From: Eutypa lata
Taxonomy: Eukaryota > Ascomycota > Sordariomycetes > Xylariales > Diatrypaceae
Length of the DNA stretch: 64,000 nt
Reading direction: 5' to 3'
Assembly (NCBI GenBank): GCA_022661535.1
Contig: JAKULF010000003.1
Location: forward strand, 4,402,001-4,466,000
Shown: in pieces, positions 33,420 to 46,400 of the stretch
Layout: each line of letters starts with the position of its first letter
How positions within the stretch are numbered: position 1 is the first letter of the stretch
Program-made: the position numbers and the translations under genes
Notes under the pieces: generated by a model
What the model was told of the DNA's origin: nothing
Databases searched by the model: none
The model's input: the letters and a program-made list of their open reading frames with translations, nothing else

Positions 33420-35691
33420 ATGGCTCCACGAGAGAAGAGCCAATTGAAGCGTGGCAGAGTGCGCCGATTCCCGTATTCTATCCTATTTGCTCTTTATTGA
33501 CATATCTTATCAGGAATCTGCCGGTAACGATAACGACCTTTCTAAGAAACCTCGCCGTTCCGAGAGACTATCGCAAAGAATAGATAGCAGCCCAGACCAA
33601 CTTAAAACCCCGATTATCCGGAATAGCCAGCAACTACCCTCCCCCGTCACAAACCAGGCCGAAAGCAGCGAGTTGTATAAGGAACCTACAGTAGAACCCC
33701 CCGAAGGAAGACCAAGTCAAGTCAGGCATCGAACACCAGAGGATACTATTCCTTCCCAAGATCAAGGCTTCTCTTCTCCACCACAAGATACCCAGGCCTT
33801 TGCCGCCTCGCAGTTTGTGAACCCTGATGCTGCGCTTTCTGACGAGGTAGAGGATGAGGTCAAGGAAGGGGTATGGGGATATCTTTTCCCCCTAGACACA
33901 AGATATGGAAGATGTGTGGTAATGAAGAAGCGGTCTACCTGTCCTAGGTCAGATACTACTGCGGGCGTCAAAACCGTCAAGCAGAAGGCAAGCGCGCTAC
34001 AACAGGAGGAATCCTTTGAGACGGCTAAGGTTAAAGGCGTACCCTCAGGTGGGTACTTGATAGGTCGTCATCCTGAGTGTGGTACGTGCTCCATCGGTCC
34101 ATTCGCCCCTTAAATCATTATAATTAACAGGCGATAGATGTCGTTATTGATGATCCCATCGTGTCTAATCGCCACTGCTTGATTTTTACTGAAAACAAAG
34201 GCGACGACACGGTTGCCATACTGGAGGACTTATCCAGCAATGGCACTTTCGTGAACGAGGCTATTGTTGGACGAAACAAACGCCGGGAGTTGCAGGAACA
34301 GGACGAGATCGCTGTATTAGATAAAGCGCGCTTCATATTCCGTTACCCTCGGAGCCGCACCTCGAGTGCCTTCCTGCAACAATACACTCTCCTCGAAAAG
34401 CTGGGCAAGGGGCACTTCGCCGAAGTGTTCTTGTGTGTTGAGAAGTCCACTGGCCAAAGATACGCTGTAAAGATATTTACGAAGCAACCTGGCATGGAAG
34501 ACAGATCAAAGACAGAGGGACTACAGCAAGAAATCGCAGTCCTCATGGGTGTCAGCCATCCGAATGTCTTGTGCCTCAAAGACACCTTCAACGAGAGGAA
34601 TGCCGTTTACCTGGTGCTTGAACTCGCCCCCGAAGGAGAACTGTTTAATTTCATCGTTATGAAACAGAAGCTGACCGAAGACGAGGCTCGAAAGCTTTTC
34701 ATTCAACTGTTTCAGGGCATCAAATACCTTGTAAGGGCTTTCCGGGTCCATTTCGTGTCTTCACCCAACACGGGCTAATTGACTCCCAGCACGATCGAAA
34801 CATCGTTCATCGAGATATCAAACCGGAGAACATCCTCTTAGTCGACAAAGACCTGCACGTCAAGCTAGCAGACTTCGGCTTGGCTAAGATCATAGGGGAG
34901 GAGTCCTTCACGACCACACTTTGTGGTACCCCAAGTTATGTGGCGCCCGAGATTTTAGCAGAAGGTCGCCATAGGAAGTATACCAAAGCCGTGGATGTCT
35001 GGTCCCTTGGTGTAGTTCTGTACATCTGCCTGTGTGGCTTCCCTCCGTTCTCGGACGAGTTGTACACGCGGGACTTCCCATATACACTATCCCAGCAGAT
35101 TAAGAGCGGGCGTTTCGATTACCCTTCTCCTTACTGGGATTCTGTTGGTGACCCAGCTCGTATGTCCACCCCCGTGCTTAGTACGTCTTTCGGGAGCTAA
35201 CATTAATAGTGGACTTGATTGACCACATGCTCGTAGTTGAGGCTGAGAAGCGCTATACAGTGGACCAATGTCTCGAGCACCCATGGTTAACACAGAAGCC
35301 TGTTGGTGTGAGTGATAGCACCGACGGCCTGGTAGCTGGGATTGGTGGCTTGGAAGTTCACCGCCGTGGCGTGGTTCGTGAACGTACCTTGTTGAGCTCC
35401 ATCAACTCGATACAGATTGTGAACAAGGTCCCCTTGAGTCCAAGCCAAGAAAACAGCACGGTCAACGTGTACAAGAAAAATGCAACGGCTGTTGCAGGCC
35501 GTGCCAATGCGAAGCCCCAAGAGGCTCGACCGGACGACCAGCGGAATGCCCAGGAGTTCCTCAAAATGGGAGGCAAGGGTGACCAGGAGCTTTTTGCTGA
35601 CGACGCAGGTAGTTTCTACTCCAAGGCGGAGAAGGAAACGGCCCTTGCGACAGGCAAAGGAAAGGCGAAGGGCAAGGCGAAAGGAAGATGA
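33420..35691 (+). CDS. cds1: FHA-domain checkpoint kinase, Chk2/Cds1/Rad53 type
   Basis: Predicted 683-residue Ser/Thr kinase of the DNA-damage and replication checkpoint (Cds1/Rad53/CHK2; PRD-4 in Neurospora). Five exons: 33420-33458, 33514-34081, 34138-34730, 34790-35159, 35210-35691. The N-terminal ~120 residues hold at least six SQ/TQ sites, a cluster expected to be phosphorylated by ATM/ATR-type kinases. One FHA domain (about 130-265) contains GRHPECDVVIDDP, SNRHCL and SSNGTFVN. The kinase domain (about 284-560) shows LGKGHFAEVF, AVKIF, HRDIKPENIL, LADFGLAK, GTPSYVAPE and DVWSLGVVLY. All catalytic residues are present. The C-terminal ~120 residues are Lys-rich at the end (KGKAKGKAKGR), a likely nuclear signal. 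Only one FHA domain is seen, as in Cds1 and CHK2. Intron 2 skips a nearer CAG acceptor, which frame requires. Confidence 0.9.
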
Positions 35692-37255
35692 TTGGCTTCC
35701 GGTGCATGCGTTATCTACTTTACACTCAGTTGCATTGCATGCGTTGCAAAACATTGAGGGGGCACTAATAGAAGGCTTCTAAGGTTCTTGCTCGGAATCC
35801 TTACTAGGGGCTGTGCTTGCTTTAGCTGAGGGGGAAATCGCCAGTAGGGGGTTTGCTAGGTTATTAGGCGTTGCGCGCTGTGGTCTGTCGAATCTTTGGC
35901 GCGGAAACTCATGTGCGGTCAAAAGTTTTGGGGTTGAAATGGTTGTTTTCCCCCCCACCTGTCTCTTCTTCTTTCCTTTCCCGTCTTACGCATTAGGTAT
36001 CCTCGCATTGATCTTGCTGCACTTCAGAATTACGCCCACCTGCATACCTTAACTGCCTATCCCTCTTCACGAGCTGTATATAATAGACGATGGTTGTAAG
36101 TAGATGGTACAGCGGCACTACTATCTATAATATACGTAGCCGTAGCAGCTGGAAGACTGATATAGGAGGTATATAATAATATATGCTATAATTATGAATC
36201 AATCCCCACTGGCTTGCAAAAATGATCGTGAGACGGACGTATCGGATCTCTAACGAAATTGAAGATGGAACTTCACACAAGGCACTACTACTAACTAGGT
36301 AGTGAGAGGAAAGCGAACAAGGGATGTTGAAGTTCCACCACGACTGGCTGCTTGCTTGCTTGCTTGCTTGCTTGCTATACATGATTCGGGTTGAAGTTTT
36401 GAAGTCGAGATAAAACTCGATTGGATTTTGGATCGGATCCTCAGTTACCTACTACTTTAACCAACATGAACTCGTGATAACCCATCATACACCACATTAC
36501 TGATTACTGAACCTATCCATACAAGCAATTCTTTTTTGTTTTTGGATTCCTCTCCCCCCTTTCCCCCTTCCTCTTTCCTCTTTCCTCAAACTTTATCCCG
36601 TTCAACTGACCTGTCTCTTGGTATCATGAACCACCAACCGGTATTACCTTAGCGTAGTAGTAGTTGTAGTAGTAGGGACAGACAAGACAGTCCCATATTC
36701 GGGACCTGCTGCGGATATACATACCATAAGCATCCTGATTTCGGATGTGGAAGAGGATGCGTTCATAAAAGCTCCATTAACGCCATACACCAGAAAGGAG
36801 AAACAATAAGAATGATTTCAAATAAGAAAAGAAAAGAAATAAGGATGTCTTTCATCCATGCACTGTTTGATCCAGAGGTCCCCACCGTTACCAAGTTGCC
36901 TCATTCATTGCAGCCGCAGTTTTTCCATTATATATAGAGTTTATCATTAAATCGTGGAGGGAGTTTCGTCACCCGCCGGAGTAGTCGTGCGAGTCGTCCA
37001 GATAGACATAGGACCTCTTAAAATGCAAGGGACTGGCAGGCAGAACGAAGACGAACCCACGGAGAAGCGCAGGCGAGATATTCGAAAATGGGAGTGGTCC
37101 GGCCGTCGTCGGTGCTATCGCCCGTGCCCGAAGCGGGAAGATTCCGAGCTGCCCGAGCTCGATTTCCACCGGCTGGACCTGTCGCGTTCTGACGCCGAGG
37201 TGGAGGCCGAGGTGGAGGAATACGAGGGTAGGGAGGCGTTTGAAAACCGTCGTTT
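35692..37255. other. Convergent intergenic gap with (CTTG)n
   Basis: About 1.56 kb between the checkpoint kinase and ArfGAP genes, both ending here. It contains a 27-nt GCTT/CTTG tandem (36350-36376) and AT-rich and C/T-rich patches. No gene is seen. Confidence 0.5.
36350..36376. repeat. (GCTT)n microsatellite, nearly seven units
   Basis: A perfect tetranucleotide run of 27 bases lies in the non-coding gap between convergent genes. Confidence 0.9.
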
Positions 37256-40200
37256 CTATCGCTCGGGAATCGGCGACTTGGCTAGGCGCCCTCCAGCGCT
37301 GATGCGTTTCTGCAAACGGTCCTTATCCCGCTGCAGCCGCTCGCTCGGGCTATGACTAAGGTTGCTCGTTAGTGACGAGCCGGTCGCCTCGACGGCCGCA
37401 TGGCGACCGCGCTTCTGATCCAGGTAAGACTGGGCGTGTCGTCCCAAGGGGAATGGTGGCGCGGTCGTGGGTATCTCAGCGCCATTTTGCATTAATAGTT
37501 CGGCAATGGGGAACGGCACATGTCTGGGTTCAGGATCTGCCCGTCCCGTAGGAAGCCCGCTTGGGGATGGTGGCGCGGGGTCGACAGCTGCTAGAGCTAG
37601 ATAAAGCGCTGGCGTGCCTCGCGACTTATCGTGCGCGTTAGGGTTTGCCTTTAATGCTAAAGCGTATATGACTTGCTGGACCTCATTGCGCTTAATGGCT
37701 GCGAGAAGCGTCTCGTCGGATGTAGGGTACCGCGACAAAGTCGCTGAGATAGGCTCCACGTAAGCCTTGTCGACGTATTTGGCTGTGATGAATTTGAGGC
37801 GTTGCTCCCTAGTGGCCTGGGGACCCGGCTTGAGGTTTGGATCAAGCCTGGCTTCCCAAACCATATTGGCTATTCTATTTCCAACAAGAAGTAACAACTC
37901 GATAATATCGGTCGTGAAGGACGTTATATCAAGGGTGAGGGATCGTACTTTGCTGATGTGTGTCCCGAGGGACCGGTGAATGCCACTGCACTCAATGCAT
38001 AGGATGATGGCAAGATTGATCGAAACCCACTCCACCTTGGAGTTGGAACCGCAGTCAGCGCACCACGTATTTCCTTGATCATTCTCGCGAAGTGTCTGGA
38101 GGAGTTTGTCAGGATTCTCGTCGAAACTATTGGTAGAGGACCGTGTACTGCCGGGCCTCGCGCCAACCGTGATACGCCGAGAAGGATGAGAAGATGTCGC
38201 TACCGATGAAGGGGAATGAGAGCCATGGTTCAGCGAGCTGCTTTTCCCTGTCAAGATAGACCCTATGTCTCGCTTCAAGCTTGTCGAAGTAGTGGCTGCT
38301 GATGCGCCGGCCGTAGGCTTGTCCTTAAGTCCCCGGCCTTCTACTGCGCTTTGGAGAGCATTGTTGATAGACACAATCCAACTGTTCATATCTTCGTCCG
38401 ACGTGGCTTGATATACCCTCTTGAAGTGTGGCGTTATAACCTCGAAGCAAAATCTTCGTTCCGCGTTTCTCGCTTCACGGACCGAGGCCATCCGTAGATC
38501 GATAGGATCCATATGAAGATCGAGCTTTTGCTTCCAGTTACTATATTCGGACAGCTTGCCTCCATCCAGTACCACCCAAAACCTGTAATAATCAGTTGTC
38601 CATTCATATCTACGCGTGGTCGAGGGGACGTACTTATGCCAGCCTTGCTTATTTAGTGAAAGGGGATCTACGTGACTACCGGGTCGATTCAAGGCCCAAA
38701 GAAGGCCTTCCTTTCGGTGTGTAGAATTTTTCTCGGCATTTGCAGCCTGGAGAAGATCTCTCTCTTCCAGATCACGAATACCTTTAAACTTAGAGTTCTG
38801 CGCAGGACTGACTAATGGTCCTTGCCCTATGATGCTACCAGGTGATCGAGAGAGGTCGGCTCCAGCTGTTGCCATAGACCCCGAGTTTCCCGTTTGCACT
38901 GCTCTGAGTTGAGACCCAGTACTGTCTGCCCGGCCGAGTTCAGAGTCTGATGGGGGCTGGTTGCCATTCGCGTTGATGCTTGTACTAAAGTTAGGTGTCG
39001 ATGTTACACTCTCGGGCTCGTTATACGAGAGAGTGCTCTTCTCTAAGACCCGTCGCTTTTCTTCTCTTTCAAGTCTTTGGTATTGGAATTCCTTGTCGGC
39101 GTCCTGGACCTCATTGGAGAGAGCTTCTAATTCTGGTAACAAATCCTCTACCTTCTTCGCAGTTGCCAAGAAGCCCCGTGCTTGGCTGTCCGCATATTTA
39201 GTCAGATGTGACAAGACTTCCTGCTCCTTCCTGCCACCATGAAGATCTTGCATAAAAGAGGAATAGTCGAATCGCTTGAGCTCGAAGTATCGCCTCTTCG
39301 TTTGATATTTAGTGTCGCTATCGGCAAGCTTCTTGGTTTTGACCGAGTCTGACCGTTGGCCGAGATATCGTGACACGTAGGCATAGTAATCCTTGCTCTC
39401 CTCCTCAAAGTCTCGTTTCTTCCCCTCGGCCTGCTTGATATCGTGGACGTAAAGTTTGCTAATCGGGTCGATTATAGTCTTTTGCAGAGTTGAAGCATGT
39501 TGTCTTTGGTAGTGGAGAATCTCCCGTGCAATCTTATCGAAGTAGTGATCTAGAGCAGGCTGGACCGCATTGGCATTGGTCGAAGAGGCTTCTCGAAGGG
39601 CATCTACAAATGATACAAAGGCATCATTTGCTTCGATTTGGGCAGAACGAACGTGCTCTGCTTTCTTCAAGACCTTTTTCATCTGTGTTCTCATGTTCCC
39701 CGTCTTCTGTTCCAACGCTTTTATGGTAGCCCTGAAAACAGGCCCATCATCACTGACAGTCATGTCTTCACCTGGGCGAGGGCAAGCCACATCGACCTTG
39801 ACAGGTTCTCTTAATAGCGATGGTGCTTGTGCCGGAGTAGTTACGCTAGGTAGAGGATCGTGCTGAAGAGTTAAAGGAGAAGTAGGCTCATCTTGCTCAC
39901 TAATGCGCGACTGAACCGATTGAGAAGATGGCAAACGGAGCTTGGGTGGCACGGCTAGCTGAAAAGCGGGAGATGGTGAGTTCGGATGACTTGGTGCGGT
40001 ATTGGTGTCTGCTTCCTTCTTTAGTACCGCATGCGTCCATATCCAAGAACGTTGATTGCGACTTACTGGCAACCCAAAACGAGAAAGTCGCGAGGGTATT
40101 TAAGCGATGGGCCCTCTGATCATACTCGACAAACTGGGAAGATATTTAGTGTCGAGTCCACTTGAATGTTAGGAGCCTCTCATAACTTACACTGCAGACA

Positions 40201-40872
40201 CTCCTCCAGCCGCCACCCCTATCTTCTATTGCCTTAGGTGGTTTCCATTTCCATGTCCAGTCAAAGGAGACGGAAGAAGAGCCACCTGTAGTGAAATCAC
40301 CAACTAGATCAACATTTGCGTTCTTGTGAAGGTTAGGGTCGGCATGGAATTCCCGAGTGACCAGGTTTTCGACCTCTCGAATTGTAGAAGCATAAACATA
40401 TGTTAAGCCATTGATATTTGCATCAGAAACCGTTCCATTCGCTTCTTGACGAATAACAAATGTGAAGGTGAAAAGAAGCTCGTCATCGTTGGCGAGCTTT
40501 AGTAGGAAACCGGGCGCATTTGGAGATGGGTCGGGATCCTGATAAAGCGGGATTAGAATGATAATGGAGATAGCAGCATAGGCGACTCGATTGACGTACC
40601 TGGATAAATTCTACCAAACCGCTGTCGCCAGAGGCGCGCGTAGCTGTAACTCGTGTGGCGGGGAACGCATTGGGAGCAACGGTTATAGAGGTGCGCTTCC
40701 GAGGACAGGTAATTACCAGAGACGTGATAGACACTTGGCGGCGATGTTAGCATAGGTAGGTTTCAGACGGTGGCGCAAACCTGCGCATTAGCTAGAGAGG
40801 ACACGAACATCGATTCTGGTCGCGCAAACAAACTGCAGCACCATCGTCAGGTCGACTACTGACAGCGCCCAT
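37256..40872 (-). CDS. csx2: BAR-PH-ArfGAP protein (Csx2/centaurin-like)
   Basis: Predicted 1086-residue GTPase-activating protein for Arf GTPases, acting in vesicle traffic at curved membranes. Six exons: 40872-40809, 40733-40600, 40538-40191, 40133-40067, 39954-38634, 38582-37256. After an N-terminal domain (about 1-210, starting MGAVSSRPDDGAAV), a BAR region runs about 270-500 (ATIKALEQKTGNMR onward). The PH domain (about 635-750) contains GWHKFWVVLDGGKLSEY. The ArfGAP zinc finger (about 805-930) has CADC and CIEC separated by 17 residues, with the arginine finger in IHRSLG. A C-terminal region follows. The 51 bp last intron (38583-38633) is stop-free and a multiple of three. Keeping it would insert 17 residues into the PH domain, which conservation argues against. 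Intron 4 uses a CTAG acceptor 4 nt beyond a CAG. Confidence 0.88.
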
Positions 40873-43495
40873 GGTGATGTCCTTTAGCGATCGAGGCTGG
40901 CCCAGGAAACGGCCGCGAACAACGAGTGGTAAAACAGCCAAGCTGATCAGTGTTTGTCTAACTAGTAATGACTAGAAATGACTAGAATAGGCAATATGAA
41001 GTTGCGGTAATTGGTAAAGCTGCGAATTATCATTGAACGTGTCTGCTGTAATGAGACAAAAGAAGTTATGCCAGTCAATATGTGTAGTTACTTATGTGAG
41101 AATAGACTTGATCATGATAGTGGTGGTTGTTTCGTATGTATGTAGGTATGCTACGCTACAGCCTAGCAGGCTGCCTACCTAGCGCTAGGTACGTACGTTA
41201 CATACATACATACATACCTACTACATGTAAGCAGTGGGCAGTGGGCGGGCAGCCAATAACCAGGCCAGCCCAAGCCTGAGCCCTGGACAGACTTCGATCT
41301 AAGGGCGGCTTAGGTAGGCGGAATTCCGTTTTGAGTGTGGATAATGAACAGTTTGGCGGGGTCAATCTTCTAAACCACTGCCCACTTCAAACCGGCCTCT
41401 TGTGCCAGTACTTTACTGGTGACATTGGTAACTAACTACCAGGTAACTAGCCTCCAAGCTATAAAGCTTTAACGTAGGTACATAGATAGACTCCGTTTAC
41501 GAAGTAGGTAGCACTGAATAGTGCAGAGCCTAGGCGATTTAGTGTGCAAGATAGGTGATACCACCCCTCTTGGAGCCTAGTGTATCTAACTATTATGTCC
41601 GTCTGTCCTTTGTGTGCCGGGCAAAGCCTATCAATAACTAGGTACATACATGTAAGTAAAGGCAGGCAGGTGATCTATCTTCCAAGTTCATAATAGGCAA
41701 TTAGCAGCATAGCCTGATCGAGTACGTAATGTACTATGTGTGTCACCTTGCAAGCATATATCCCTTCAGATCCTTACGCAGATAAATATGTACAACTGAG
41801 TCCATTCCATACAACTAAGAAACGCGAATGAGTTGAGTGGAAGCTGTTGTAATGTGTGTGGTCGTTGTGTAGCCTTCCGTGATAGTTAGACTTTGACTAA
41901 AGTTGGTTCCCATAAGTTAAAAGAGATGACCCAGCCCGAAATCCGAAAGCAAAAGACCTTTGTAACTACCAGGAAGTTGGAAGTAACGTTAGTTACGCAT
42001 GAAGGCTACCTACCTACCTAGTTAGGTGCCTATATAATTACCGTAAAAAGAGATGCGTCTTATGACTACTTAAATGATCATGATTCAGAACGTGACTGAG
42101 ACTTATATCAATATGCCTTGCCATATTTATGCTGTGCGTCACAGGTTGTTACTGCTAAGTAGTTATCTAGGTATTTAGATGTAGGCTGGCCTAGGAGGGA
42201 ACATCATGGGGTAAGGGATCCAAGGGATCCCTCCCTACATGGTACAAGCTCAAGGAATGTCAGAGGACGTTATATCGTGGTTGTTGGGAGTATATAAATA
42301 TATGTACGTAGGTATCTTATATCAACGTTTGAATCAGCCGCTCCCCGAAATAACGGTTAAGGTTATACATATAGTTAGTTGTTTGATAATTATATCTGCC
42401 GTTTGTTCGTATAGGATTGCGCTAACACCCTTATTTCATATCTGCCAGCTGATCTCCTGAAGCTTAACTACGGGTCCAACGTTATCTGTTCAAACGGCCC
42501 ATTCTGAAGCAGAGTTTCTAATCTGTAGGTAGGTGTACACCTAATATCTTCGAAGATTGCAAAGACTGGTCCTCCGGCCAAGAAGCAGCTGTTGAAATGC
42601 AGTTCTTTGAAATATACTTACTTACCTAGGTAGTTAATAGTTACTCGAGTCGTTATAACTACATACCTACATATGTAGGTAGGTACACATGTGTATGTAG
42701 TTATATCATGTGTGTGACTGCTTGGCTTATTCATCCCAACTGTCCCCGCATTTAGATTCCTTATCGCAATGTGCCGGAAGGGCCAACTCCCTTAGGATTT
42801 TGAGAGAGCCTTTCGATATGCCTCTGTAGTTGACAATTCAATATTGTAGTAGGTCCAGTATCTACAATATAAAGCTGAACATTTGAATGTGCTCTGTAGA
42901 TAAGTTGATAAAAGACCAGTTAGCGCCGGGTATCAAGCTAAATGGTAACTACGTTTCAAAGTCAATTGGGCATTTCTGCAAAAAGTGAAGCCACTAGTTA
43001 GGATAACTAAGAATGACCTTGCTTAACCCACAATGGCTAATATAATGTTAGCCCCTCTCTATCTCCTTACTAACCGTGGCTAAATGACGTTGCGAATCCT
43101 TGCCAGAATGCCCTTAGTTACATAGTAGATGCAGGCAGGTATGTATGTATGCACATGCATCTATGCCATGATGGGAGCCCAATACCGTATTGTACCACCC
43201 ACATATCATATCTACCTACCTGGTACTACCTACCGACATCCATACATTAAGTACCTACCGATGACCATGCACATGTTCAATTCCCAGAAAACCATCGTCA
43301 ATTTTACAACATCATAAAGTTAGTCGTCTTGCAACTTGCTAACCTTGTCTGAATTACGCACGTTTAATTCCGTCACAGTAACTAGTTCCCATATTTTCTA
43401 ACAAGTACGAACCTACCTAAAGATAGTTAGAGAGATAGAGGGAAGGACATGGGAGTTTGACCGACTTCTCTCGTGGGACTTGTACGACAAACAAG
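40873..43495. promoter_or_regulatory. 2.6 kb divergent regulatory gap
   Basis: This is the shared upstream region of the ArfGAP and UNC-13-like genes. It is AT-rich and has the densest TAGGTA/TACCTA words of the window, including inverted pairs at about 41160-41220, 42003-42030 and 42655-42705 (the last is a long imperfect palindrome around ACATATGT). A GGGATCC direct repeat occurs at 42216-42231. Short open frames have no coding character. No gene or transposon ends are recognised. Confidence 0.45.
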
Positions 43496-46400
43496 ATGTC
43501 GACATCATCGAGGAAATCCTATATTAGCCGCCGTCTTGACAGCCTCCAGAAAGGTGAACGAAGAAGTCGTTCTAGTTCACTCGCGCGACAAATAGCCGTA
43601 AGCTACGATGACGCTTATACCTACGCCCTCAGAGTCGCCTATCTACATTACCTCCTTCAGCCTAAGACGAAGCGAAAACAATGGGTGCCAGCACCGAAGC
43701 CACCGCCGCGCGCCCATACTACCAACATAGGGGACTTGGTCCGCGAGTTCGTGCCAGGTAACTCCACGAGCGTCAAGCTTCCTCATGGGTTTCGTACTTC
43801 CTTGGAAAAGAGAATGGAGCGTGTTATTAAGGGTGCCGAAAGACTACCTGGTTATAACGATGCTGCTGTGAAGAGGACCTTTGGCCAGGCTTACACTGCC
43901 TTTACCGAGCAGGCATTCCGGAAAAGTATGGACAAGGAGCGTAAAGTTGAGCCGCTAGTCCTTATCTTCTACTCGGCTTCTACGAAGGCTTGCATGCTTG
44001 GCCATGCCCCGAGCGATGACTCTTGGAAGCTCCTTGTCGATAGACACCTTGCTCTATTTGTGAGGTTGCTGGCCAATATTCTAAAGGATCATGGTCATGA
44101 TCGAGACAAGCCGGAACTTATGAGTCGGCTGAACACGCTGGAGAACAAGCTTCTTACCAATGATCAGAACCTTTACGTTGATACGGGCCAAGATTCTGGA
44201 AAAACCGTCGAGGTGACGCTTCCCCTCAGCTACGATGTCAAAGATATGCCCATGGTCCAAGTCGTAGCTAGAATGTTTGGTCTGTCGCATTCTGATGTCC
44301 AAAACCAAATTGACGCTCAGCGTCCGAATTGGACCGAAGAGGCTGCTTTGAAGGACCTTAAGTCATACCAACACCGATTAAACTCCAACTTGAACGGTGC
44401 CTTGAGAGCCCAAGACTTCGACCTAGACGAGGCATATCAAGAATGGAAGAAGGCAGAAGCACCATTCCTTTCACAAATGATGCTAGAGATCTTGACCGCT
44501 AGGCCCGAGTTAGCTCGAAGATCTATGGCTTCCAATGTGGCATTTGATAAAGCTCTGCCGTCTAGTCCTACGTCCGGCTACGGGGAAGACCAGGCCTACT
44601 CCGACCTGAGTAGGGCCTTAAGTAGCCCAGAGCCGTCATCTGCTGGGGGGATTGATCACACTCTCAGTCTCGGCTCTATGTCGCTCGAGGATACAAGTAG
44701 TATTAGAAGCGTCGATGAGGCGAACTACACTTTCATTCCCCCGGATCCTCGCGAGTTCTTGAAGACCATTGCCAAATATGCATTAGAGTTTGACGCCGTG
44801 CATGGAGCTAATGAGGACCAGAATGGCCCCTTTTCAAAGCAGTCCATGGAGCTTATAACGGAACTTTGCGTTCGCTGGCGAATCCCTCAGTTCACACGTC
44901 TTGTCATATTCATGGAGGTAGCAGCTCGCAGGTTCACGGATACTTTCTTCACTGTCATTGACATAGATGAGGTCTTTGAACTAGTCAAGAGCCCTTCGCC
45001 AGAGGTGAAGAAACCCCCTCATATATATCTCTACAGTGAGAGTCTTGCAACTATAGAGAGGAGTCAGTGGACTTTGCTCGACTACACGGTATACCAGCAA
45101 ATGCTATATACCCTGCACGATGCTCTCCTGCGTGAATTTTACGACAACATCATGCACTGTTACGAATCCAAGCCTCCCTCAATCGGGCCCTCTGTACATG
45201 TACTACAGAATCATATCTATAATGACCCTGCTTTTGTCCGAAAGGAACAAGATGCCCTAGAATTCTCCAAACTTGTGGAAGCTGGCTTACAAGATCAGGC
45301 AAAGGATGTTTACCGCAGTTTTCTAGATGTTGAAATACCCAGAAATCAGGAAGACTGGGACTTCAATCATGTGGTTAAGCTTGGTAAATCTGTGGTAAAG
45401 CTATGCGAGAGGATTAAGAAGAGGTACAAGAACAACCCGGAAATCATGGGTGTAAATCCTCTGACCATCCTGGTGGAAACCATGTTTCCAAATTTCGAAA
45501 ACGATGCTCACGATCTAGTGATGAGAATTGTGCAAGTAGCTCGGGATCGAGGGGATGAGCTCGATGTTCAGGATGGTTTCGACCTATACAAGGAGCTTGT
45601 AGAAATACGGCATATACATCGGTCTTCTCTGACAAATGCTCCCTTTACCTTTGATGTCGAGGAGTTACTGGATGAATTTGTGTGGCGCTGGATTAAGAAT
45701 GCCGAGATACGAGCTGATGAATTTGTCGAGGAAGCCATCAGGCAAGACCGGTTCCAAGTACGAGGTCAGGGTCCTGATCACATAACGTTAGATTCCGAAC
45801 GTCACAGCCATTCAATTATCGACATGTTCCAGTTCTTCCACCAGACTGCGGACCAGATCTTCCAGCTAGAATGGGACAATGACGTGCATCATGCTCGGTT
45901 TATGACCGCTCTATCTAAGATATTCTCCAACAGCATCGCGAAATATTGCGAAATGGTCGATCAGATGTTTATCAAGGAAATGGACTCCCCCCGGCCGAAC
46001 GAGAAAGACGCCACAGCTGTTTCTCAGACAGCGCAGGGAAAATTCATGCAATACGCTAAAGATGCTTGGAATTCAAAAGACAAGATAGAGCCTTTTCAGT
46101 TCTACTCGGAGGTATGAGCATTTACAAATATGGGGTTCCGCTTGTTTGATACTAATCACTAAACAGTCTCTTGTGAAACTCAACAACATCGAATGGGCAA
46201 TGCAGGAGCTAGATAAGCTCGAGAGGTCCATGAACGTTGATGCTTGTGTTAGAATACTTGAGAAGGCCGAAGGGCCTAAGAGGCAAGCCAAACGACCGGC
46301 TAAGTATGTCTTCACTATCAAAATTGTCGAGGCCGAAGATCTCAAGGCGTGTGATACGAACGGCCTGAGCGACCCTTACGTCGTTCTCGTGGATGAATAC

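Noticed and set aside
36954..37355. Plus-strand open frame overlapping the 3' end of the ArfGAP gene
   Set aside because: It lies opposite well supported ArfGAP coding sequence and has no family feature.
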